A DNA stretch of 7,804 bases, taken from the NCBI GenBank assembly GCA_041595355.1, contig JBFHKO010000121.1:1-7804 (forward strand). Direction: 5' to 3'. This document shows positions 1 through 5,754 of this stretch, one piece after another; the stretch's first letter is position 1, and each line of letters opens with the position of its first letter. A model generated the notes under the pieces. It was not told where the DNA came from. It did not search any database and worked only from the letters and a program-made list of their open reading frames with translations. The translations under genes were made by a program, and so were the position numbers. The DNA comes from JBFHKO01 sp041595355 (lineage in GTDB: Bacteria > Pseudomonadota > Gammaproteobacteria > Enterobacterales > Aeromonadaceae).

Positions 1-617
1 AGGAGGCCATAGAGACGGTGACCAGCCTAGTGGGCAATACCCAGCAGAAACTGCAGCAGGTACAGATGCTGCCGGTGTTCATCGGCATCGGTCTCGGCGT
101 GCTGCTGGGCTCCATCCCCTTCTACCTGCCCGGCTTTCCCGCCGCCCTCAAACTGGGGCTGGCCGGCGGCCCGCTGGTGGTGGCGCTGGTGCTGGCGCGC
201 ATCGGCAGCATCGGCAAGCTCTACTGGTTCATGCCGCCGAGCGCCAACCTGGCACTGCGCGAGCTGGGCATAGTGCTGTTCCTGGCGGTGGTGGGGCTCA
301 AATCCGGCGGCGGTTTCGTCGATACCCTGCTGGAGGGCGAGGGGCTCACCTGGATGGGTTACGGCATGCTGATCACCTTCCTGCCGCTGATATCGGTGGG
401 GCTGCTGGCGCGCGCCCTGGGCCAGGTCAACTACCTCAGCCTCTGCGGCCTGCTGGCCGGCTCCATGACGGACCCGCCGGCACTGGCCTTCGCCAATGCC
501 CTGCACCCCAGCAGCGACGCCGCGGCGCTGGCCTATGCCACCGTCTACCCGCTGGTGATGTTCCTGCGCATTCTGTCGCCCCAGCTGCTGGTGCTGCTGC
601 TCTGGGCCGGCGGCTGA
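1..617 (+). CDS. yidE: Putative transport protein, YidE/YbjL (AspT-type) family, C-terminal part
   Basis: This is the 3' end of a gene that begins upstream of the window. The frame is open from base 3, giving 204 residues and a TGA stop. The GTG at 18 is only an internal codon. About six hydrophobic segments are visible, for example the stretch after MLPVFIGIGLGVLLG, LALRELGIVLFLAVVGLKSG, and the last 30 residues. The conserved blocks GFPAALKLGLAGGP, IGKLYWFMPPSANLALRELG and GSMTDPPALAFANAL match what I recall of the second membrane domain of E. coli YidE (about 550 aa). The full family architecture is two membrane domains flanking two cytoplasmic TrkA-C/RCK_C-like domains; only the second membrane half is present here. 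The protein sits in the inner membrane. AspT, a relative, exchanges aspartate for alanine, but the substrate of YidE itself is not established, so none is assigned. A strong terminator follows, so the gene is transcriptionally separate from gmk. Confidence 0.9.
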   Translation, partial: EAIETVTSLVGNTQQKLQQVQMLPVFIGIGLGVLLGSIPFYLPGFPAALKLGLAGGPLVVALVLARIGSIGKLYWFMPPSANLALRELGIVLFLAVVGLKSGGGFVDTLLEGEGLTWMGYGMLITFLPLISVGLLARALGQVNYLSLCGLLAGSMTDPPALAFANALHPSSDAAALAYATVYPLVMFLRILSPQLLVLLLWAGG

Positions 618-633
618 GTCGCACGGCGCCAGG

Positions 634-663
634 GCCGGGCAGCACGCTGCCCGGCTTTTTTTT
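634..663 (+). terminator. Rho-independent terminator after the yidE homologue
   Basis: A perfect GC-rich inverted repeat is visible. GCCGGGCAGC (634-643) pairs with GCTGCCCGGC (646-655), in practice a 9-bp stem with a CACG tetraloop. It is followed directly by eight T residues (656-663). It lies 17 bp after the yidE stop codon. This is a textbook intrinsic terminator and separates the transporter from the gmk-led gene series. Confidence 0.95.
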
Positions 664-676
664 ATCCGCCCGCCTC

Positions 677-685
677 TGTTATCCT
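677..685 (+). promoter_or_regulatory. Candidate extended -10 promoter element for gmk
   Basis: TGT followed by TATCCT (680-685) resembles an extended -10 (TGnTATAAT, four of six hexamer positions). It lies between the yidE terminator and the gmk start, where a promoter is expected. At 17-bp spacing the -35 position would fall in the terminator T-tract, so no convincing -35 is present. It is a weak call based on one motif. Confidence 0.25.
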
Positions 686-749
686 TGCCCGCTTCATGGC
701 GCCCGGCCCGACCGGCCGCACACTCCCGCGGGTTTTCAAAGGTTCAGAC

Positions 750-1379
750 ATGGCACAACTTGGCACCCTGTTCATCATCTCCTCTCCCAGCGGCGCGGGT
801 AAGTCCAGCCTGCTGACGGCGCTGTTGTCGCGGCACAATGCCGACAACCGCATGCAGCTCTCCATTTCCCACACCACCCGTGGCATGCGCCCGGGCGAGC
901 AGGATGGCGTCCACTACCACTTCGTCAGCCAGGCGGAATTCCAGACCCTGATCGCCCGCGAGGCCTTCTTCGAGTGGGCCCAGGTGTTCGACAACTACTA
1001 CGGCACCTCCCGGGAAACCATCGAAGCCTGCCTGGCCCGGGGCATCGATGTGTTCCTGGACATCGACTGGCAGGGGGCGCGTCAGGTGCGCGCCCTGCAT
1101 CCGGCGGCGCGCTCCATCTTCATACTGCCGCCCAGCCTGCCGATACTGGAGCAGCGTCTGCACGGCCGCGGTCAGGACAGCGTCGAGGTCATCGCCCGGC
1201 GCATGGCCCAGGCGGTGGACGAGATCTCCCACTACCCTGAATATGACTACCTCATCATCAATGATGATTTCGAGCAGTCGCTTTGCGAGTTGCAGGCCAT
1301 CGTCCAGGCAGAGCGGGTACGCCTGCCGCACCAGCAACTGCGCCACGCCGGCCTGCTCACCGAGCTACTGGCGAAATAA
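750..1379 (+). CDS. gmk: Guanylate kinase
   Basis: Cytosolic enzyme converting GMP (and dGMP) plus ATP to GDP plus ADP, an essential step in guanine nucleotide synthesis and salvage. The protein has 209 residues against 207 in E. coli. The P-loop is SSPSGAGKSS at 11-20 with Lys18. The GMP-binding region contains SISHTTRGMRPGE (38-50), EW at 75-76 and NYYGTS (82-87). The Walker B-like segment is DIDWQGARQV (104-113). The lid has Arg136, Arg140, Arg150 and Arg151, and YLIINDD (167-173) completes the family signature. I chose the ATG at 750 because AAAGG (738-742) sits 7 nt upstream and the homologous proteins begin at this point. An in-frame ATG at 696 would add 18 unconserved residues. rpoZ follows after 60 bp on the same strand. 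Confidence 0.98.
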   Translation: MAQLGTLFIISSPSGAGKSSLLTALLSRHNADNRMQLSISHTTRGMRPGEQDGVHYHFVSQAEFQTLIAREAFFEWAQVFDNYYGTSRETIEACLARGIDVFLDIDWQGARQVRALHPAARSIFILPPSLPILEQRLHGRGQDSVEVIARRMAQAVDEISHYPEYDYLIINDDFEQSLCELQAIVQAERVRLPHQQLRHAGLLTELLAK

Positions 1380-1439
1380 GCGGAAAACAAGTACACTTTC
1401 GCGTCATTTTTGCGTCAATGTTTATCACTGGAGTCCTGC
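1380..1439 (+). promoter_or_regulatory. gmk-rpoZ intergenic region with a GCGTCA direct repeat
   Basis: This 60-bp gap is visibly more AT-rich than its surroundings. It contains TACACT (1392-1397), which could serve as a -10 for an internal rpoZ promoter, although the matching -35 position is poor. GCGTCA occurs twice (1401-1406 and 1412-1417), 11 bp apart on the same face of the helix. A weak inverted repeat GCGAAA (1371-1376) / TTTCGC (1397-1402) lies shortly before a TTTTT run and could slightly attenuate transcription leaving gmk. The strong ribosome binding site GGAG (1430-1433) lies 6 nt before the rpoZ ATG. E. coli also has the rpoZ-spoT-trmH series downstream of gmk, so an internal promoter is plausible but not shown. 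Confidence 0.3.
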
Positions 1440-1724
1440 ATGGCACGCGTAACCGTTGAAGATGCTGTAACACAGGTGGGCAACCGCTTCGATCTGGTGC
1501 TGGTGGCCGCTCGTCGCGCCCGTCAACTCGCCGTTCAAGGGAAAGAGCCTCTGGTGGATGAAGAGAACGACAAGCCGACCGTGGTCGCCCTGCGCGAGAT
1601 CGAAGAGGGGCTGATCTCTAACGAGTTCATGGATGCCCAGGATCGCCAGGATGTCCAGGAGCAGGAAGCCAGCGAGCTGGCCGCCGTCGCCGCCCTGACC
1701 GAAGGTCGCGGTCTGGCCTTCTGA
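1440..1724 (+). CDS. rpoZ: DNA-directed RNA polymerase omega subunit
   Basis: Small RNA polymerase subunit of 94 residues (91 in E. coli). It wraps the C-terminal tail of beta-prime and helps assembly. The N-terminus MARVTVEDAV, the helix GNRFDLVLVAARRARQL (14-30), and ENDKPTVVALREIEEGLI (42-59) are nearly identical to E. coli. The tail from about 64 is Gln/Glu/Ala-rich and variable, as is usual. In E. coli the first residues of omega, with beta-prime, form (p)ppGpp binding site 1. The conserved MAR start suggests that site is retained (inference from conservation). The ATG at 1440 is chosen because GGAG is 6 nt upstream and homologues start there; the in-frame TTG at 1410 lacks such support. 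spoT, whose product sets ppGpp levels, lies downstream, as in E. coli. Confidence 0.98.
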   Translation: MARVTVEDAVTQVGNRFDLVLVAARRARQLAVQGKEPLVDEENDKPTVVALREIEEGLISNEFMDAQDRQDVQEQEASELAAVAALTEGRGLAF

Positions 1725-1735
1725 GCCCGACGCCC

Positions 1736-1773
1736 CGCGGCCGGGTGCCATCCCCCGATGCCACCCGGCCGCG
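1736..1773 (+). terminator. Strong hairpin in the rpoZ-spoT gap, possible attenuator or processing site
   Basis: CGCGGCCGGGTG (1736-1747) is perfectly complementary to CACCCGGCCGCG (1762-1773). Inside, a C-C mismatch is followed by CAT/ATG pairing and a CCCCCG loop. The stem is 12 bp of almost pure GC. Only three T residues follow (1777-1779), after a CCG, so a full intrinsic terminator is not supported. It begins 12 bp after the rpoZ stop. It may partly attenuate transcription into spoT, act as a 3' stabiliser for the gmk-rpoZ message, or be an RNase processing element. The structure is certain by base pairing; the function is inferred. Confidence 0.45.
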
Positions 1774-1856
1774 CCGTTTACAAGCCGTCCTTTTGGCCGC
1801 ACACTGATTAACCGGGGCCCCAGCATGCCCCGTTCCTGAACGCGCCGGAGTAGGTT
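1774..1856 (+). promoter_or_regulatory. spoT 5' leader with second small hairpin and ribosome binding site
   Basis: The 83 bp before spoT contain TTTACA (1777-1782), five of six matches to a -35 box. The sequence at 17-18 bp spacing (around 1800-1806) is a poor -10, so a promoter is only possible. A second inverted repeat, CGGGGC (1813-1818) with GCCCCG (1827-1832), has an 8-nt loop and lies 25 bp before the start codon. GGAG (1847-1850) lies 6 nt before GTG at 1857 and fixes the spoT start. Confidence 0.3.
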
Positions 1857-3995
1857 GTGCACCTGTTTGAACCCCTGAAAGAAGTGATGCTCACCTACCT
1901 GCCGGCCGAACAGATCAAGCTGGTCGAGCTCGCCTACAAGATTGCCCGCGAGGCCCACGCAGGCCAGAGCCGCTCCAGCGGCGAACCCTACATCACCCAT
2001 CCGGTGTCGGTGGCGCATATCCTGGCCGAGATGCACCTGGACCATGAAACCCTGATGGCCGCCCTGCTGCATGACGTCATCGAGGATACCCCGGTCACCA
2101 AGGAGCAGCTGGCCAGCGAGTGCGGTCCGGCGGTGGCCGAGCTGGTGGCCGGCGTCTCCAAGCTCGACAAGCTGAAGTTTCGCGATCACAAGGAAGCCCA
2201 GGCGGAAAACTTCCGCAAGATGGTGATGGCCATGGTGCAGGATATCCGCGTCATCCTCATCAAGCTGGCGGACCGCACCCACAACATGCGTACCCTGGGC
2301 GCCCTGCGGCCGGACAAACGGCGGCGCATCGCCCGCGAGACCCTGGAAATCTTCTCCCCCATCGCCAACCGTCTGGGTATCCACAGCATCAAGACCGAGC
2401 TCGAGGAGCTGGGCTTCGAGGCGCTCTACCCGATGCGCGCCCGGGTGCTGCGCGAGTCGGTGAAGCGGGCCCGGGGCAACCGCAAGGAGGTGGTCGACTC
2501 CATCCAGGCGGAGATCAACGGCCGCCTGCAGGATGCCGGCATCGATGTGCAGGTCAAGGGACGGCAGAAGAACCTCTACTCCATCTACAACAAGATGGCG
2601 AAGAAGGAGCTGCAGTTCCACGAGGTGATGGACATCTACGCCTTCCGGGTCATAGTGCGTGACATCGACACCTGCTACCGCGCCCTGGGGCAGATGCACA
2701 GCCTCTACAAGCCGCGCCCCGGTCGCTTCAAGGACTACATCGCCATTCCCAAGACCAACGGCTACCAGTCGCTGCACACCTCGCTGATCGGCCCCCATGG
2801 CGTGCCGGTGGAGGTGCAGATCCGCACCAGCTACATGGATCAGATGGCCGACAAGGGGGTGGCGGCCCACTGGGCCTACAAGCAGGATGGCGACAGCTCC
2901 GGCACCACCGCCCAGGTGCGCGCCCAGCGCTGGATGAAGAGCCTGCTGGAGCTGCAGCAGAGCGCCGGCAGCTCCTTCGAGTTCATCGAGAGCGTGAAGA
3001 CGGATCTCTTTCCCGACGAGATCTACGTCTTCACCCCCGATGGGCGCATCCTGGAGCTGCCCACCGGCGCCACACCGGTGGATCTTGCCTATGCGGTACA
3101 CACCGACGTCGGCCACCACTGCGTCGGCGCCCGGGTCGATCGCCAGCCCTATCCCCTGAGCCGGCCGCTGAGCTCGGGGCAGACGGTGGAGATCATCACC
3201 ACCCCCAGCGCGCGCCCCAACGCCGCCTGGCTCAACTTCGTGGTCACCTCCCGGGCCCGCACCAAGATCCGCCAGTTCCTGAAAAACCGCCGCAGCGAGG
3301 AGTCCCTGGTGCTGGGGCGGCGGCTGCTGGTGCATGCCCTCGGCAACCGCAAGCTCGAGGAGATCCCCGCCGAGAACCTGGCCAAGGTGCTGGAGGATAC
3401 CCGCCACGACAGCCTGGATGGCCTGCTCACCGACATCGGCCTCGGCAACGCCATGAGCGTGGTGATTGCCCGCCGCCTGCAGGGCAAGGCCGACGAGCTG
3501 AACTTGGGCGAAGGACACCGCAGCAGCCGCAAGATGCCCATCCGCGGCGCCGACGGCATGCTGGTCACCTTCGCCAACTGCTGCCGCCCCATCCCCGGCG
3601 ATCACATCATCGCCCACATCAGTCCCGGCAAGGGGCTGGTGGTGCACCAGGAGAGCTGCCCCAACATCCGCCACTACGGCCGCGAGCCCGACAAGTACCT
3701 GCCGGTGCAGTGGGATGCCGACATCGTCTCCGAACAGGAGTTCCGCACCGGCATCCAGGTCGAGGTGATCAACCACCAGGGGGTGCTGGCCCAGCTGGCC
3801 AACGTGATTGCCGCCACCGGCGCCAATATCCACAGCATCAGCACCGAGGAAAAGGACGCCCGGGTCTATCAGGTCAACCTGCTGATCACCACCAAGAGCC
3901 GCGTGCACCTGGCCAACATCATGCGCAAGATCCGGGTGATGGCCGACGTGCTGCGGGTCAGCCGCAACCGCCATCGCCACCGGGAGCACACATGA
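1857..3995 (+). CDS. spoT: Bifunctional (p)ppGpp synthetase/hydrolase SpoT
   Basis: Long RelA/SpoT homologue of 712 residues (702 in E. coli) that degrades and makes the alarmone (p)ppGpp. The N-terminal HD hydrolase domain has ITHP with His48, the HD pair His72-Asp73 followed by ED 76-77, and LADRTHN with Asp139. The synthetase domain, roughly 235-345, has RFKD (290-293), YQSLHT (303-308) and EVQIRT (319-324). The RxKD form is the one found in bifunctional enzymes, while RelA carries ExDD. The TGS domain lies at about 387-448. The zinc-finger/RIS region carries CC at 575-576 and His597/Cys601. The ACT domain is at about 630-702. The start is GTG at 1857, supported by GGAG 6 nt upstream and by alignment with the E. 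coli MYLFE start. The C-terminus is several residues longer than E. coli and basic/His-rich (RNRHRHREHT). The stop overlaps the trmH start (ATGA). Both active sites look intact. In E. coli hydrolysis dominates, and the TGS domain binds acyl carrier protein to sense fatty acid starvation. Confidence 0.98.
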   Translation: MHLFEPLKEVMLTYLPAEQIKLVELAYKIAREAHAGQSRSSGEPYITHPVSVAHILAEMHLDHETLMAALLHDVIEDTPVTKEQLASECGPAVAELVAGVSKLDKLKFRDHKEAQAENFRKMVMAMVQDIRVILIKLADRTHNMRTLGALRPDKRRRIARETLEIFSPIANRLGIHSIKTELEELGFEALYPMRARVLRESVKRARGNRKEVVDSIQAEINGRLQDAGIDVQVKGRQKNLYSIYNKMAKKELQFHEVMDIYAFRVIVRDIDTCYRALGQMHSLYKPRPGRFKDYIAIPKTNGYQSLHTSLIGPHGVPVEVQIRTSYMDQMADKGVAAHWAYKQDGDSSGTTAQVRAQRWMKSLLELQQSAGSSFEFIESVKTDLFPDEIYVFTPDGRILELPTGATPVDLAYAVHTDVGHHCVGARVDRQPYPLSRPLSSGQTVEIITTPSARPNAAWLNFVVTSRARTKIRQFLKNRRSEESLVLGRRLLVHALGNRKLEEIPAENLAKVLEDTRHDSLDGLLTDIGLGNAMSVVIARRLQGKADELNLGEGHRSSRKMPIRGADGMLVTFANCCRPIPGDHIIAHISPGKGLVVHQESCPNIRHYGREPDKYLPVQWDADIVSEQEFRTGIQVEVINHQGVLAQLANVIAATGANIHSISTEEKDARVYQVNLLITTKSRVHLANIMRKIRVMADVLRVSRNRHRHREHT

Positions 3996-4681
3996 GTCCC
4001 GAACGCCTGGCCCGCATCCGGCGCCTGCTGGCGCTGCGGCAGCCGGATCTGACCCTCTGCCTCGAAGAGGTCAACAAGTCCCATAACCTGGCGGCCATGA
4101 TCCGCACCGGCGATGCGGTGGGCGTGCACGAGGTGCATGCCGTCTGGCCCCGGCGCACGCGCATGCACAACAACCCCGCCAAGGGAAGCCAGCACTGGGT
4201 GCGGCTGCGCATCCACGAGCACATCGCCGAGGCGATCGCCGTACTGCGGGCCCAGGGAATGCAGATCCTCGCCACCCACCTGTCACCGCGGGCGGTCGAT
4301 TTTCGCGCCGTCGATTACACCCGGCCGACTGCCGTGCTGTTCGGCGCCGAGAAGCACGGCATCAGCGCCGAGGCCCTGGCGCTGGCGGACCAGGACATCG
4401 TGATCCCCATGGTCGGCATGGCGCAGTCGCTCAATGTCTCGGTGGCCAGCGCCCTGGTGCTCTACGAGGCCCAGCGCCAGCGGCAGCTGGCCGGCCTCTA
4501 CGACCGGGGCTGCCGGCTGCCGAAGGCGGAGCAGGATCGCCTGCTGTTCGAGGGGGGTCACCCCATCTTCGCCCGCATCTGCCAGCGAAAGCGGCTGCCC
4601 TACCCCGAGATTGACGCCCAGGGGGAGATAGTCGCCTCCGAGCAGTGGTGGCAGCAGGTCCGCACCCCGCTGGAAAAATAG
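3992..4681 (+). CDS. trmH: tRNA (guanosine(18)-2'-O)-methyltransferase TrmH
   Basis: SPOUT-fold, AdoMet-dependent enzyme that methylates the 2'-O of G18 in the tRNA D-loop. Length is 229 residues, equal to E. coli TrmH. Motif 1 is HNLAAMIRTGDAVG (31-44) with Asn32 and the presumed catalytic Arg38. Motif 2 is LFGAEKHGIS (116-125) with Glu120. Motif 3 is IPMVGMAQSLNVSVASA (138-154), which forms the deep trefoil knot and cofactor pocket. The C-terminal segment RLLFEGGHP (183-191) and LPYP (202-205) also match the family. The ATG overlaps the spoT stop as ATGA, with GGGAG (3982-3986) 5 nt upstream, so translational coupling to spoT is likely. E. coli has recG next; here pldB follows after 25 bp. 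Confidence 0.97.
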   Translation: MSPERLARIRRLLALRQPDLTLCLEEVNKSHNLAAMIRTGDAVGVHEVHAVWPRRTRMHNNPAKGSQHWVRLRIHEHIAEAIAVLRAQGMQILATHLSPRAVDFRAVDYTRPTAVLFGAEKHGISAEALALADQDIVIPMVGMAQSLNVSVASALVLYEAQRQRQLAGLYDRGCRLPKAEQDRLLFEGGHPIFARICQRKRLPYPEIDAQGEIVASEQWWQQVRTPLEK

Positions 4682-4706
4682 CCGCCCGGGGGAGCGCAAG
4701 GCCGGC

Positions 4707-5711
4707 ATGGACGACAACAACAGATACCGCATCACCACCGAAGATCAGCTGCCGGCCCTCTACCAGGACACGCTGCCCGCCTTCTGGCGCACCCACGCCC
4801 GCGAAGGCTCCTTTCTCGGCAAGGATGGCATCACCGCCCGCTACGCCGTGCTGCGCAACCCCGACAGCCGACGCGCCATCATCATCGTCAACGGCCGCCT
4901 GGAGAGCTACCTCAAGTATCAGGAGACGGCGCTGGATCTCTATCGCCAGGGCTACAGCCTCTACCTCATCGATCACCGCGGCCAGGGACTCTCCGACCGC
5001 CTGCTGGCCGACGACCACAAGGGGCACGTCGCCTGGTTCGATGATTACGTCGAGGATCTCAAGACCTTCCACGACCAGGTGGTGCTGGCGGACCGGCCGC
5101 AGAAGCGGTTCCTGCTCGCCCACTCCATGGGCGGCACCATCTGTGCCCGCTACCTGACCCGCTGGCCCGACGACATCGACGCCGCGGCCCTCTGCTCGCC
5201 CATGATGGGCATCCGGCTCACCCCCCTGCCCGGCTGGTTTGCCCTCGGCCTCGCCCGGCTGATCGCGCGCACCCGCCGGCGGCTCGGCCTCGCGCCCGGC
5301 TACGCGCCCGGCCAGGGGCGCTACCGGGACAGGCCCTTCGCCGGCAACCGCCTCAGCCACAGCCCGGCGCGCTATGCCGAATTCCGCCGCCTCTACCTTG
5401 CCAACCCGCGGGTGCAACTGGGCGGGCCGACGGCGGAGTGGGTCTACGAGGGCATGCTGGGCGCCAGGCGGGCGGTGGTGGAGGCCGGCCAGATCAGGAC
5501 GCCGCTGCTGCTGCTGCAGGCGGGCAGCGACAGCGTGGTCACCGCCCGGGATCAGGACGCCTTCTGCGCCAACATGGCCGCTGGGGGCCATCCCTGCGCC
5601 GGGGGCAAGCCGCTGCGCATAGAAGGCGCCCGGCACGAGATCCTGAACGAGAGCGATCCCTATCGCCTGCCGGCGCTGACCGCCATCCTGGATTTCTTCG
5701 GCCGCCATTAA
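4707..5711 (+). CDS. pldB: Lysophospholipase L2 (alpha/beta hydrolase)
   Basis: Alpha/beta hydrolase of 334 residues (340 in E. coli PldB). It matches PldB in NGRLESYLKY (62-71), DHRGQGLSDRLLAD (89-102), LAHSMGGTICARYL (137-150) and a final ILDFFGRH. The nucleophile elbow HSMGG places Ser140. Asp275 in QAGSD and His310 in GARHEI complete a plausible triad. E. coli PldB hydrolyses lysophospholipids, especially 2-acyl lysoPE and lysoPC, and has lysophospholipid transacylase activity. It acts at the inner membrane. There is no signal peptide or clear membrane helix here, consistent with a peripheral protein. AAGG (4698-4701) lies 5 nt before the ATG, and GGGGAG (4688-4693) lies further off. The 25-bp gap suggests co-transcription with trmH. 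Monoacylglycerol lipase relatives share the fold, but the full-length block matches favour PldB. Confidence 0.9.
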   Translation: MDDNNRYRITTEDQLPALYQDTLPAFWRTHAREGSFLGKDGITARYAVLRNPDSRRAIIIVNGRLESYLKYQETALDLYRQGYSLYLIDHRGQGLSDRLLADDHKGHVAWFDDYVEDLKTFHDQVVLADRPQKRFLLAHSMGGTICARYLTRWPDDIDAAALCSPMMGIRLTPLPGWFALGLARLIARTRRRLGLAPGYAPGQGRYRDRPFAGNRLSHSPARYAEFRRLYLANPRVQLGGPTAEWVYEGMLGARRAVVEAGQIRTPLLLLQAGSDSVVTARDQDAFCANMAAGGHPCAGGKPLRIEGARHEILNESDPYRLPALTAILDFFGRH

Positions 5712-5754
5712 GGGCGCATGCGCCGACCGCGGCTGACGGCGCCTATTGCGGCCG
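5699..5754. other. Convergent junction with inverted repeats, no clear terminator
   Basis: pldB and the minus-strand ligase-acyltransferase gene end 31 bp apart. The gap contains the 12-bp palindrome GGCGCATGCGCC (5713-5724). An outer 7-bp pairing CGGCCGC (5699-5705) with GCGGCCG (5748-5754) joins the two coding ends. Neither strand has a T-run, so this is not a convincing bidirectional intrinsic terminator. Rho-dependent termination or overlapping 3' ends would fit equally well. Confidence 0.25.

Noticed and set aside
18..20. GTG as the start of the left-edge transporter
   Set aside because: The frame is open upstream to the window edge and the visible protein begins within the conserved C-terminal half of a much longer family, so this is an internal codon.
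696..749. Earlier ATG for gmk, 18 codons upstream
   Set aside because: The extra residues do not resemble the Gmk N-terminus, and the AAAGG ribosome binding site is correctly placed for the ATG at 750.
1425..3989. An 854-residue open frame antisense to rpoZ and spoT
   Set aside because: It is the complement of strongly conserved rpoZ and spoT. Its translation is a low-complexity mix rich in Gly, Ala, Val, Leu, His and Asp with no recognisable domain. Long antisense frames are expected in GC-rich genes with third-position bias.
3710..3991. Upstream in-frame extension of trmH inside spoT
   Set aside because: The added residues are an out-of-frame reading of the SpoT ACT domain. The ATG at 3992 gives exactly the family length of 229 and has a ribosome binding site.
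5713..5724. GGCGCATGCGCC palindrome as a protein-binding operator
   Set aside because: It sits between two convergent gene ends, where no promoter is expected, and short GC palindromes are common in DNA of this composition.
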